NCBI GenBank assembly: GCA_029204225.1
Contig: CM055092.1
Coordinates: 80,918,778-80,982,777 of the forward strand
Length of the DNA: 64,000 nucleotides
Source: Diphasiastrum complanatum
Lineage: Eukaryota; Streptophyta; Lycopodiopsida; Lycopodiales; Lycopodiaceae
Direction of reading: 5' to 3'
This document shows, one piece after another, positions 22,650 to 34,237 of this stretch (positions are counted from its first letter, which is position 1; each line of letters starts with the position of its first letter). The position numbers and the translations under genes are program-made. Below the pieces are notes generated by a model. It had not been told where the DNA came from. It did no database searches and was given only the letters and a program-made list of their open reading frames with translations.

Positions 22650-22744
22650 AGTAAGGAATAGGTAAAAAGAAGAAAAAGAAAACGTGAAAAGAGAGAGAAA
22701 GAAAGATTGAGAGAAAAGTAAAAGAAAAAAGAGAAAAAAGAAAT
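22650..22744. repeat. Polypurine-rich tract (A/G)
   Basis: About 95 bp almost entirely of A and G on the plus strand (AAGAAGAAAAAGAAAACG-like), just outside the dispersed repeat. Confidence 0.8.
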
Positions 22745-23281
22745 TTGGGAGGTACACCCACTAGCCATTGACATTTTGGACTTCTAGGGTGTACAAAAGT
22801 GGAAACTTGAATGGCCTCCCTAGCCATTGACAAAAGTGACATCTTGGCAAGTTTTGGAAGAGAGCCTTGAATGCACCACTCCCCCCACTCTCTTATGGAA
22901 GCCACTAGGTGTACTATCAAATACATGAAGAATGACAAGATGGCATTTTGAAGGGGGACACTTGGGATCTACTATAAAAGGAGACTACTCTTTATGTTAA
23001 GATATAGTTGGATGATAGTTGGGTGAGTTAGATGATGATGTGATAGTTTGATGTGATGTTGGTTGAGAGTTGAAAGTTTTTGGAAGATGGGTGTTTGCTT
23101 GAGAGATCTTTGTTGATGAGTAGGTTTGATTACTTGTAAGTTTGGTTTGATGGATGGTTAAATGTGGTTTTTGCCTTATAGTATGCTTATGCATTGGTAC
23201 AAGTATTGTCTTGCATAGTTGCTTGTGGAGTGATGGATGTTTGGGGTTGAATGCTTGTTAGTGGATTAAGAGTAGATGTAG
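22745..23281 (-). repeat. Dispersed 0.55-kb repeat, copy 1 (inverted to 54,191-54,760)
   Basis: Reverse complement of 54,191-54,760 with a small indel near 22,920. It contains a TATA-box-like CTATAAAAGGAG at about 22,972 on the plus strand, which suggests an LTR or promoter-bearing TE end. Its right edge abuts copia gag sequence. Confidence 0.88.
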
Positions 23282-24207
23282 TGAAGAGCCATCCTAGCTC
23301 TCTTTTTGTATTTTTGAACCTCTTGAAGAACTTGTGGTTCTTCTTCAAGGCCAAGAACTATGTCCATCATGTCTTGAAGGATCAAGATGGACTCCATCCT
23401 CATTTTCCAAATTGAATAATTTGAAGTGGTCAATCTTTCACTTGGTTCCAACAAGGATGAACCCATTGAAGACATTTGAAGTGAAAAAAACTCAAATGAT
23501 GAACAATAAATGTTGTTACACACTCTCAATAGGATCCAATAATAGAGTACAATCTCTTCCTATGAAAGATCTTGCAACTATTTGTGAATTGATTCTCACT
23601 AGCTACACAAATCTCTCTAACACAAGATCTATTTCACATCAAATGATGGAGTATAGGCAAAGTTAGGATCAAACACTCTTATCACGTGTGAAATACACTA
23701 AGAAACCAAATTTGACTCAAATACAATGATATTGCATGAAACAAAATGGCTAAGATCTCAAAACAGTGCCTATATAGATGAGATTGGTAAGCATTCAACT
23801 GTGATTTTGGATCAAACAAGCAATCTCTTGACCAAACCAAATGTGTCCACCCAAGTCTAGGTGCCCTACCTAACCCTCTTCAAAAGCTTATAACTTCTGA
23901 TTGGCTCAACCAAATGGAATGAAACTGATTACATAAAAAACTAGACAAAAATAACTTCAAAACAAGCTATTAAGCAAGATAAATGGATCAAGCATGAGAG
24001 AGAACTTCCAAACTGAAATTGGATGTTCCTCACACGTGTCTAAGCACCTGATTCCATACAGTACCAAGTCAGACCCAATCAATGTCCGTTTGATATCTTT
24101 TGATCCAAAATTGAACAAGATAGCTAGGAAAATGGACCTTGACAATTTCTAGCTCAAGATTGATGAATAGTTTTCACTTAAATGGATCAAAATGCATGGT
24201 AACCTTA

Positions 24208-24224
24208 GGTAGGTTATGATACCA
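24208..24224 (-). other. Primer-binding site of copia fragment
   Basis: The element strand reads TGGTATCATAACCTACC, with mutated bases relative to TGGTATCAGAGCC of the full-length copy. Confidence 0.8.
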
Positions 24225-24960
24225 TGCTTATTTCACACGTGTGGATTGTCCACTACATGTACTTGTGATCTTCTAAGGTGTGTAGATGCACCAAGATCAA
24301 GACTAGATTGAGATTCAAGATCTATCTTTGATTCTATGGCAAAAACACACTACTACATGCATTCAATCACTTCCAACTCTCACTCACACGTGTGGGAAGT
24401 ATTAAAAAAATAATCCAAGTAAAAACAAGCTGCTCTCCTCGGGTAGAGAGAGAAAAACCATCATGAGCTCTCGAGTAGAGAGAGAAAGCTAGAAACTCAA
24501 TAACTCACAAAATCCATGAAATCACCAAATCAATTAGATCCAAAATGAGGAGTACAATGATACTAGTAGATCCATGAGCTACCACTATGCTTAACTATGA
24601 TTGGACCATTCTTTGTCACCTCTTGATCCTATTGGACCATTGATCCATGCACCTCTTAGTTCTATTGGACTATATTCAAGCACACCTCAATTTCCTATTG
24701 GACCTCACAAGGTTCCACCTCTAAATCCTATTGGACCTCTTGGAATTCATCAAACAAAAGCTTTACACTTGTCTACACTCTAATTGGCACGTGTTTAGTC
24801 TTTTACTCTATTTTGGCTCAATAGTGGCATTACAAGTGGAAATGCATAATCTGCCATCTATGCCAATTTTATTCCTATCAACATCTTACACCTAGATGCT
24901 TGATGTAAAAAACATAAGACCCCTATATCTAACATAGATAATCTTTTTCAATTCTTCACA
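24225..24960 (-). repeat. Copia LTR, third copy
   Basis: 736 bp, TG...CA bounded, colinear with 9,179-9,914. It shares the ATTGGAC-type motif cluster and the CACACGTGTG palindrome. Confidence 0.93.
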
Positions 24961-26241
24961 AATTCTAGGTCAATAAGCAATTCTCAATGAGAAATTACTA
25001 TAACCTAGCGAGAAATTGTCTCAAACACAATTCTCATCAATATGCCTATGTACCAACAACTAGTTTATGCATGCGAATAACTTAGTTCATGGAATACTTT
25101 GTCGATCCGTAGGATTAGAAGTTTGTACAAAAGGTTTAATGATCTCACAAAGATTCACTACATATTATATCTCTACAGATAACTCCTGATCTGTACCCAA
25201 CACTTACATAACCGAGAATCCTGTAACTTGGTTATCCTCTAAGAGAGAGTATTTCTCAAAGAGTGCTAAAAAAAATAAAAAATCTCAACCGGAGATTGTG
25301 GAAAAAGTACAAAAAGGACCAAGAGTGGATCCTAATCTGATCCTCAAGAGGGATTGGATGTTAGATTTATTTGATCTATCAATCTACATAAGATTAAGAT
25401 CAATCTAGATCAATTCTAGACATAAAATCCAAACAAGAACAATCATTTATTGAAGGTAAATGTACTTGCTGGTTTCACACGTGTGAAACCCTGTCAGGGT
25501 ACGGACTCCAACCTGAAAATCAAGTACACATTGATAGAACCTCAAAACAATTAAAACAAATGTAGTCAAATGGAGAGAATCACTCAAAATTGCTTCCAAA
25601 ACCAAGATTGGTGTCTCACAATGATTATGGCCAAATGTGGCTCTATATATACAATAAGTGGGAGCTCGTGGTACTGATCATCCCTCTGATCCCACATGTG
25701 TGAAGGTGCTTTGTCATATGATGATTCATCATGCAAAACTGACACTTGGACAAAACCTTCAATTTTTAGCACTTTTGGTCCATTTTCCTTCTATATGGAG
25801 ATCTACTTGGAAATCTTCTAGAATTCAAAATTCGCCTACTTCAGCTTATTCCACACGTGTGAGCTGTCCTCTACACATGGGATATGACACCTAACCAAAA
25901 TATTTGGCTCATGCAATCAATAGATTGATGCCATGTGTCATATATCTAGAAAACTAGTTTTTGGCCTTTTTAGCCACTAGAACTTGAATTAAATCATATG
26001 TACAACCTATATGATTATGGTACATGACAAGTACACTATTTTCACATGTGGGAATAGGCTCCACACATGTGTGTTTATCTATATACAAGATTTTTGGCCT
26101 CTACCAAGCTTATTTTTGCATTTTTCACAGAGATTAACTCAAAAGAATATATCGTTAGCATAAATTTCTTTCCTTGCCCACAAATCTTAGTCCAAACTAT
26201 AATCAAGTTGACTATATCCAGCAAGGAATAGGTTTTCAACA
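24961..26241 (-). repeat. Probable copia-type LTR of another element
   Basis: On the minus strand a purine tract GCAAGATGGGGGTG (26,242-26,255) precedes TGTTGAAAACC, the usual purine-tract/LTR start arrangement. The frame upstream ends LVILLQDGGV, as copia polyproteins often do where they read into the purine tract. The stretch holds several CACACGTGTG or CACATGTGTG palindromes (near 25,479, 25,692, 25,854 and 26,063). The left edge is not defined. Confidence 0.45.
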
Positions 26242-26255
26242 CACCCCCATCTTGC

Positions 26256-28421
26256 AATAGTATTACCAAGTTTTGACACAAATCAATCGGACTTGTTATC
26301 AGCGCAAGAGTAGTTTCTAAATTTTCTCCCTTTAAATCTTAAAACCAGATATCTACTATAATCCATAAAGGATTTTTGTAATATCTAAATATCCTATCGT
26401 TTCTGATTATAAAAACAGGTCCATCATTGATATAACAGATTCCTCCTGGAATCCTTGACCGATGTTTCTCCTTGATAACTTTCTTTTCTTTCAACTTCTC
26501 CCCCTCTTATAATAGGAAACGACACATGTTCCCAAGAGGTGCATATCAAGGGATTTGCCATAGAGAAGCTTCAAAGAAGAATGCCAAGAAAATCTTGAAG
26601 ACGAAGTGTTGCATCATTGTAAGCAAATACCAATGATGTCCCAACACAATGATTTATCACAAGATCTTCACATTACCAAGCTTGAGAATTGACCTGTAAA
26701 TCAGAAAAGGATATCTTGAAGATTCAAGTAGAGAAAACAATTATAGAAATGCTTCAATTAACCTTTTTTGTGACATTGTCCATGGTCAACAGGTAATTAA
26801 AAATTACCTTCCAAGGAATCACAAAAAATAGTAAATTTAATATGTTAATAAATTCACCAATATATTTTTTACAAAGAAATAGCTTACCGGGTTTCCAGTT
26901 TTGTAAATGTGAGGTCATGACCAATATTTCAAATTTCCGACAAAACACCCGTTTTATGACCGATAGTATTTGGCATCACTAAGACTTACGACCATACTAT
27001 GGTCAACTGATCCAGTTAGTTTCAGATCTTCATTTTGAAATTGCTTGCGTCCCATACCACAGGTTCTTCCTCCACAAAGGCCCTCCACTTCCTGATCAAA
27101 GTGTCAGAAACATAATACAAGTATAGGAAGTTCTCAAGAATTAAAAAAATTCCAACTTCAACTCAATCAAACATTCTTTCGTCCCTTTTCACAATCTTTA
27201 TGGTCACTATAAGGTTCACAGTGACAGATTTAGAAATGGGGAAGAATGAACTGGCTTTTTCTTGTTCTAAACTACAAACAGTGTCGGTACGTCCACGTCT
27301 TCAAGCACATTAAGAAACAACTTTTTTGTTCCATTGTTTTTCCATCCTAGGCTTATGGGCCGTTTCTGGCCATGCATGATTCTGAAAAAATGACACCTTG
27401 GCCAAAAGAATCCAAGATTTTTTGTTCTCGGTTGCCCATTGCAGTTAATAAAGCGAATAAACATTTCGCCAATTGTGAGAAAACCTTACGGAATTCCCTT
27501 AGGAATTCAGTCCATCACAATTCTATGGGTTCTACCGCTACTACTGGGAGGCCTGACCCAAAGCACCGACGAAATTCACTTTTTGCAATTTTGGGACGTT
27601 GTGCAATAACCAACAATTTATCCAGTCAACAACAATTTTCGAGCTTTACTCGCCGGAAAAATTTCCATTTTTTAAGCCCAAGTTGTATATCATAATAGCT
27701 AATTATCGATTAAATAGATTTTGTTGTTGGTTTTTTCTCTTTATTGCCAAGATTGCATTCGAACACACCGTGGTCCAAAATTTGCAACTATGTATTAAAT
27801 ATCTTACGGGGTCATCACTGTCAAGTGGTGCCGGGCTAATTTTCATTAGCCACCTGGAACTAGAATTTCATTCCATCTATTTGCATATGAAAATCGAAAA
27901 AATTAAAAAAATTTACATTCGGTTGAACCATTACGGGTATATTTTTCCTGATGGAGCAATGTCCTAAAAAACGTAGTTTTTATCGAACCATATCGTGCTC
28001 ATAGGATTTATACCAGTGAGGATGTAAATTAGGTCTTAAGAAAAAAAAAATTGAAAAAACAAAAAACAAAGAAAACCAGGGGATTGTCATGGCAGAGAAA
28101 GGACCCCCGCCGGGGGGCCTTACCCTATACTTTAAGGATCAAGGCTATATGCCAAGGTCCTACTTTAAAAAAAAAATTGAGATTTTTTTAAACAAGACTT
28201 GAAAAGTCTATAACTTTTAATATACCATGTTTATAATCCTTCAAGTCTATGAACATAGTTAATCAAAGAGCAAAAATCCAATGTATTTTTTTGTTTTGCA
28301 TACAGAGTTACGCAATTAATAGGTTATACACAACATATACAACTTGTCAACGCAATATGAGCAATGCCAACTAAGGAGCACGCTCCTAATAGCGCCTTTC
28401 CATGCTTACCCTCTCACTCGA
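26256..28421. other. AT-rich stretch without recognised gene
   Basis: Short frames only, the longest a 122-codon frame at 27,599-27,967 with hydrophobic low-complexity composition. It contains a near-palindrome GAATTCCCTTAGGAATTC near 27,492. I see no transposon domain. Confidence 0.5.
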
Positions 28422-29230
28422 TGTTGTAAAACTACCTTTACAAGCTTTACTTCCGGCGTCACTGGCGCCAGCAGCGCCACTGTTGCCCCGGCGCCATCAG
28501 CGCCGACGCCGCTCTCGGCGCCACTGTAACCAGAGTCCAGCCGGTGCCAAGTGTCTATGGCTGAAAATCTTTGATCGGTTTTAGCAAAGTCCAAAGAGCT
28601 CAGATTGATGTGCAATCACCTCACACGATCTACGCATGATTAAAGGAAGCCTGAGGATCAATAAATTCTAGAGAGAGAAAATGACTTTCTAGAGAGGGAA
28701 AATGTGCTTTACCAGCCTGGGTAGAGTACTTGGTATGAGGGGAGGTGGCGAATCCCACCAATACTATAGGGGAGTGCGGGTTGCGACTCAGGGTGAGCTC
28801 CAACCAAGTCTTAGCCTCCCTTGTTGGAATGTTGTCCTGGCGCCCGCCTTTGCATGCCAGCGCCCCGGAGACTAGGGTCGGTCACACACTTGAAATGTAA
28901 CCTTCTCAAATTTATTAATAAAGTGAGATTCTTCTCAAACTGACTTTGATTACCTTCTGGGTTTCAGTGTTCGGTAAAAGCGCCAATTGTAAGACCGCTT
29001 CAAACTTTTTGATTTGGCACATAGCTGAGGGTCGTATCTCGGGACGCCAGCGGTATGCTGTCGGGACCATTCGGTCCGTGGCGCCAGCGGTATGCTGTCG
29101 GGACCATTCAGTCCAGGAACTGGTTGTCTTCATATCTGTCGTGGCTTGTGGTTCTGAGTATTCCTTGCATGAACGTGAATGGGTTAAGCTCTTGGGGAAC
29201 AGGCTCTAATCTGTCGGCTGAGTTGGATGG
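28422..29230 (+). repeat. GC-rich LTR-like copy, left arm of inverted repeat
   Basis: Begins TGTTGTAAAACTACC. It is the inverted counterpart of 29,630-30,464, with many GGCGCC hexamers and a GATCAATAAATTCTAGAGAGAG segment. It has no purine tract on its outer side, so it is not obviously a 3' LTR. Confidence 0.85.
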
Positions 29231-29629
29231 TGTAGCGGAGGCATCCCAAAGGGAGCCAGAAACCACGACTTAGCTTCCCAGCCTTCAACTCTTGCCATCC
29301 AAACCCACTTGACATACGAGCAGCCAACTCGCCAACAACGACCAGACTTAACCAACTTGAAGTTCCGAAAACCAACATTGAGATCCAACCTGGCGCCATG
29401 CCAGATCGGGGGTCCCGATGAGGGTGACTTCCCTCCAAGCAAGCCATCCGACATACATCAAACTTAACCAACTCGAAGCTTCGTTACAAACGAGTAACAT
29501 CCATTCCAAGCAAGCGGTCTGACTTTTATCAGACTTAACCAACTGAAAGCTTCATCATAAGTGCTAGAAGCCAACCTGGCGCCACGCCAGATTGGACAGC
29601 CATAAACAGGTAACTTTCACCCAAGCAAG
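29231..29629. repeat. Spacer between inverted LTR arms, with internal direct repeats
   Basis: 399 bp. The phrase CTTAACCAACT-GAAG recurs near 29,347, 29,463 and 29,534. CCAACCTGGCGCCAYGCCAG recurs at 29,385 and 29,571, a spacing of about 186 bp. Confidence 0.8.
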
Positions 29630-30464
29630 CCATCCAACTCAGCCGACAGGTTAGAGCCCGTTTCCCAAGAGCTTAATCCATTCACGTTCATGCAAGGAAC
29701 ACTGAAAACCACAAGCCACGACATATATGGAGACAACCAATTCCTGGACCAAATGGTTCCGACAGCATACCGCTGGCGCCACGGACCGAATGGTCCCGAC
29801 GGCATACCGCTGGCGTCCCGGGATACGACCCTCAGCTATGTGCCAACTTAAAAATTTGGAAGCGGCCTTACAACTGGCGCTTTTACTGAACACTGAAACC
29901 CAGAAGGTAATCAGAGTCAGTTTGAGGAAAATCCCACTTTATTGATAAATCTGAGAAGGTTACATTTCAAGTGTGTGATCGACCCTAGTCTCCGGGGCGC
30001 TAGCATGCCAAGGCGAGAGCCATGACAACATTCCAACAAGGGAGGTTGAGACTTGGTTGGAGCTCGCCCTGAGTCGCAACCCGCACTCCCCTATAGTATT
30101 GGTGTGATTCGACATCCCCCCTCATACCAAGCACTCTACCCAAGCTGGTAAAGCACGTTTTTCTCTCTCTAGAATTTTCTCTTTCTAGAAAGTCATGTTC
30201 TCTCTCTAGATTTTATTGATCCCCAGGCTTCCTTTAATCATGCCTAGATCATGTGAGGTGATTACACATCGATCTGAGCTCTCTGGACTCCGCTAGAACC
30301 GATCAAAGATTTTCAGCCATAGGAACTTGGCGCCGGCTGGATTTTGGTCACAGTGGCGCCGAGAGTGGTGGCGGCGCCATTGGCGCCAGGAGCAGCAGGG
30401 CGCTGCTGGCGCTGGGGACATAGCTGGCGCCAGAAGTAAAGCTTGTAAAGGTAGCTTTACAACA
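29630..30464 (-). repeat. 3' LTR of gypsy element, right arm of inverted repeat
   Basis: On the minus strand it starts TGTTGTAAAGCTACC directly after a purine tract and is the reverse complement of 28,422-29,230. It carries the same GGCGCC-rich block at 30,330-30,430. Confidence 0.85.
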
Positions 30465-30574
30465 TCCACCCCACCTTTATAAAATTTGATGTCCTCATCA
30501 GATGTCAGATTAAAGTAAAGGTGTCTCCCAATTAAAATAACTATACATTTAAGCTACTTGGCACAGTACTCAAT

Positions 30575-31123
30575 TTACTGGCCACTTTTTACTAACATTG
30601 AAGCTGGCACACCACAAGTCGGAGGCTCAGCTCTTTGTACTGAAAGATTACATAACTTGAAAATATATCTTTGTCTGGGAAAAGCGTAGATTTGATATCG
30701 CTTTCGTAAAGCCAAAAACCTTATTAACTGGTGACAGAGGTCTTTCTTTGAAATGTTCGCCCCTGTCGCTTCTAACTCCTGAAGCACTCTATTTCTTAGA
30801 GTTTTTTTGTAGACTATCAATATTGTCTTGGGTTCAAGTGGTCCACTCATGGACTCATCTTGAAGCTCTACTAGATCTTCCATAGGGACCAGGGTTTTTC
30901 CAGCCCCCCACAAGGGTTTTAACTTACTACTAGCTGAAAGGTCTAGCTTATATGTGATCATATTAACCACTTGGATAACCTTAAAGGGACCCCAGTACCT
31001 AGGCGCCAACTTAGCACACTTACCGGTTTTCAAGCCGCTAGAGTGAGTAGGGACCCTCAAAAACACCATGTCATTGACCTTGAATTCCTTGTGCTTCTGA
31101 GACTGAACAACATAGTGTCTCAC
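30575..31123 (-). pseudogene. Gypsy integrase C-terminal region
   Basis: The phrases VNDMVFLRVPTHSSGLKTG, KLAPRYWGPFKVIQ and YKLDLSASSKLKP are the integrase C-terminal beta-barrel signature. A ~100-residue tail follows with no clear chromodomain (TILIVYKKTLRNRVLQELEA is the nearest). The upstream frame is separated by stops. Confidence 0.85.
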
Positions 31124-31162
31124 TCTATCCTAGGCACTCCTTATGTTGTCTTTAGCCAGCTG

Positions 31163-31684
31163 TTACATTTCGTGCATATCTGCAAGGAAATCAGTTGTGG
31201 CTTGCACCTTCAGGTTCTTCATGCCAACACTAATCGGTGATCGAGGTTGATAACTGTGCATAAGAACTGAGTCCGGTAATTGAGTTTGAATTGTATGCAA
31301 ATTCCACCAGTGGAATATATCTTTTCCAATCAGAAACTCGATGGCCCACATATGCACGAAGCATGTCCTCCATCGTCTGATTGGTCATTTACGTTTGACT
31401 GTCTTATTCAGGTTATCTATAGAACGCATGCTCAAAGTTGTTTCCAACTTCTCAAACACTTCTTGCCAAAACTTTCCAGTGAATTTAGGGTCACGATCAC
31501 TAACAATATTGCAAGGTAGCCCGTCCAGCTGAAAAAGTTTCGCATCAAAAAGTTGAACTAGTTCTGAAGCTTTAGATGTGGCTTTGGTTGGGATAAATTG
31601 AACAAACTTTGTAATTCTATTTACAATGACCCAAATTGAATCATGGACCTTCCTTGTACGCGGAAGTCCCACCACAAAATCCAT
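31163..31684 (-). pseudogene. Gypsy integrase catalytic core, two frame pieces
   Basis: Contains MDFVVGLPRTRKVHDSIW, KFVQFIPTKATSKASELVQL and IVSDRDPKFTGKFWQEVFE, then a second piece with MHSYQPRSPISVGMKN. The join near 31,370-31,390 is shifted, and the region where the third acidic residue belongs is degraded. Confidence 0.88.
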
Positions 31685-31838
31685 GGAAATACTTTATCAC
31701 TTTCCGGCGGGAATATCCAATGGATGTAATAGGCCTCTAGATTTGAACCTTTTGACTTTATTTAATTAACACTAAGTACATTTAAGTATATAAACCTCTA
31801 CTTGACTTTTCATCTGAGGCCACCAAAATGCCGCCTAA

Positions 31839-32150
31839 TTAAGTCAAGAGTTCTTTGTATATAACCGGGATGTCCAGCACATGGACTATCATGACACTCT
31901 TGTCAATTTTTGGTACACACACTTTGCCCTTACGAAACAAAATCTCATTTCGAATAATAAATTCCATTTTAGTCTTTTTATGATTTGAAGATTCCTGCTT
32001 ACCCGAATCGACCCCAGAAAGTAACTTTTTGCCAATACGTCTCAAAAATGGATTGGACTCATAAAGTTCTTGGAGAGACTGAAACAATCCTGGTTGTATC
32101 TCAGATAAGCAAAAATAATTACTAATTGGTAAATGACTCAAAGCATCCAC
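31839..32150 (-). pseudogene. Gypsy RNase H end and zinc-binding linker
   Basis: Starts MDALSHLPI, which matches the conserved ADALSR motif ending gypsy RNase H. Then come a linker and the beta-rich NEILFRKGKVCVPK preceding the integrase zinc domain, which is truncated. Confidence 0.82.
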
Positions 32151-32302
32151 TAGAATATTTTGACTCTATTTAAAATATCGTATCATGAAATCAAATTTGT
32201 GAATTAGCTTAGCCCATCTTGCTTGTGTCCCCTTTAAATCTATGGCATCACAGAAATATCGAAGAGTTTGATGATCGGTAATTTGGCTCCATACAAATAA
32301 TG

Positions 32303-32945
32303 TCACAAAATTTTCAAGCCATGAATAATCTCATAAAGCTCTTTTTCATAGGTACAATACCTAGATTGATCCGGATTGAGTTTCTTGCTTTCAAAAGCAA
32401 CCAGGTGTCCATCCTGCATCAAGACAGCTCCAATCGCATAATCACTAGCATCAGTCCTAATCACAAATGGTTTAGTAGGATCACCAATGATCAATATCAA
32501 GGCTGATGTCACACTCTTATTAAGCAATTCAAATCTGATATTTATATGTTCCCTCCATGTCACTTGTGGACTCTTAGCCCTCCGGCTAAGTTTCTTAAAG
32601 CCTCTCAAAGCGTGGGTGAGAGGAAATGCCATCCTAGGCAAATTAGGGTATATGCGTATGGAAAGACCCCAAAAAACCCAATAAGACTTGATTTTCTAAA
32701 CTATAGTAGGAGTCGGCCATTCAATAATTTTTTGGATACGATCGGCTTTGATCTCCACCCCTCGTTTGAAAATCTCATGCCCCAGATATGATAATTCCCT
32801 AGCGAAAAAGTCACACTTAGACACTTTGTCAAAGAGCTTTTTCCTATATAAGATGTCCAAGACAATTTTAAGATGCTCTTTATGTTCCGCCAAAGTCTTA
32901 CTAAACACTAGGATATCATCCAAAAATACAACCACGAATCTTCGA
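32303..32945 (-). pseudogene. Gypsy RT palm/thumb and RNase H start
   Basis: VVFLDDILVFSKTLAEHKEH (the YxDD-type box, here FLDD), KCDFFARELSYLGHEI, then RNase H FVIRTDASDYAIGAVLMQDG and YEKELYEIIHGLK. A frame break lies at ~32,640-32,700, and everything upstream of the catalytic box is absent. Confidence 0.92.
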
Positions 32946-33540
32946 AAAAGAAAAAAAAAATGATGAGCGAAAGTAAAAAAAAGTCATTAAATCAGAGAAA
33001 AAATGAAGGAAGGTATTTTCAGGAATCAAGTTTTGATGAAAAATGACTTAAAAAATTATTTTTTTAGTCAAATCTTGAACAAATAGTCATAGGAACCTTT
33101 GTCAAGTTGCCAGATCATACATCCAGTTCAGTTTTGCCTATATTGAGTTGGGCGAAGGTTATCTTGCAGAAAAAGTACTTGTTTTAAAGTCAGACGAGAG
33201 TTCAAAAGATTACCACTTTGAGAACCTTCGTCGAGCATGATAACCTCATTATGAAACTTCGTTGACCTGACAGATGGATTCAGAATGCCAAAATTAGGTC
33301 GAACATAGGTTCAGATCCTGAAAATGTCTATTATATGCGAGACCTAGGTAAAGGATGCACTAAGGCGAGAGTTAAACCCTCGCCAGACCTTCAGAACCTT
33401 CGCCGCGCTACACCATTGGCCAAGAACCTTTGCCGAGAATTTTGGAAGCTATTTTTACAATATTGAGCATGCTTGCAAATTTTTGTCCGGAACTGATTAA
33501 CCAAACCTGTACTTTGACTAATGGACCCTTAAAATTAGCC
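32946..33540. repeat. A-rich run and AACCTTCGCCGAG-motif stretch
   Basis: After an A-rich start, a motif near AACCTTCGCCGAG or its reverse complement recurs (about 33,092, 33,152, 33,220, 33,257, 33,395, 33,426). It leads up to a TATA-box-like CCTATAAAAGGG at 33,539. It looks like an LTR/promoter region. Confidence 0.5.
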
Positions 33541-33690
33541 TATAAAAGGGTTGAATTCAATTTCATTTCTCACTTGTACTAACAAAGCTCTTGCAAATTT
33601 TTTCCACGACCGAACTCTTTCAAAACTTTTACACAACTTTCTGATACACTCTCAAGCCTTTTTTACTTTCAATTTTTACCATTTGCCATT

Positions 33691-34086
33691 ATGTCTTCTA
33701 GTGATACCATTGTCTCACCCCTCTCAGTTGTTAAACGTGATGTTCCAACCTCAACGGACATCATGTCGCTTCCTAGCATAGGTAAGGTGGCGGAATGGAT
33801 GAACCTTGCTGAGCCCATGCTCACGACAATGGGGATCCATGAGCGTGTCTTCTCAAGTGAAATAAGTATGTAGTGTATCACTATGGGCTTTAGTACTTGG
33901 AATGAAGCCAAGTCTAAGTTCTATATTACCTTTCAAGGAGCTACCCACAAGGACCGTGTTATTGAGGCCGCCCTTGATGCTATAGGTATAGTTTATGGGC
34001 CTCAACAAACTCCAAACCACAAGCATGCCAAGTCAGTCATCAAACCTTTTATGGACACCACCATTGAACTATACCACACCAATTAG
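33691..34086 (+). pseudogene. Unrecognised TE-like ORF with in-frame TAG
   Basis: The ATG at 33,691 lies ~150 bp after a TATA-box-like CTATAAAAGGG. One frame runs 131 codons with a TAG at 33,871-33,873. Phrases include VAEWMNLAEPMLTTMGIHER and GFSTWNEAKSKFYITFQGAT. I know no family. Position after a promoter-like, motif-rich leader suggests the start of a retrotransposon gag-like gene. Confidence 0.4.
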
Positions 34087-34237
34087 AGGCCATTAGAGGT
34101 CTGACCCTCCATGCTGTTGTTGCACATCAACTTTTGAACAACTTCTTGATGGTTGGCAACCTCAGAAAAAAAAAAGGATCTCTTCCCAGATCCTCCATTG
34201 TCTGGTCGAATCTAACTATGAGTTAGATTAAAGAACC

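Larger units (their letters stand above)
23282..24960 (-). mobile_element. 5' fragment of the same copia family (gag start, leader, PBS, LTR)
   Basis: Matches 13,720-15,381 of the full-length copia in order and orientation. The gag N-terminus (likely ATG 23,464-23,466, truncated after RARMALHYI) is at the left. The leader, primer site and a complete LTR (24,225-24,960) follow. The rest of gag and all of pol are missing. The breakpoint at 23,281 joins the dispersed repeat. Confidence 0.92.
30465..32945 (-). mobile_element. 5'-truncated Ty3/gypsy element
   Basis: The minus strand carries RT palm, RNase H, integrase, integrase C-terminus, a purine tract (AAAGGTGGGGTGGA, 30,465-30,478) and the 3' LTR. 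It is cut at ~32,945 within RT, where an A-rich run starts. The frame is broken into at least five pieces. Confidence 0.92.

Noticed and set aside
22997-23194. Thr/His/Ser-rich frame also present at 54,276-54,473
   Set aside because: It is part of a dispersed non-coding repeat with frequent T/C-rich codons. The shared frame comes from repeat copying.
27599-27967. 122-codon plus-strand frame
   Set aside because: AT-rich and hydrophobic, with no motif, no homologue I recognise and no promoter-like context.
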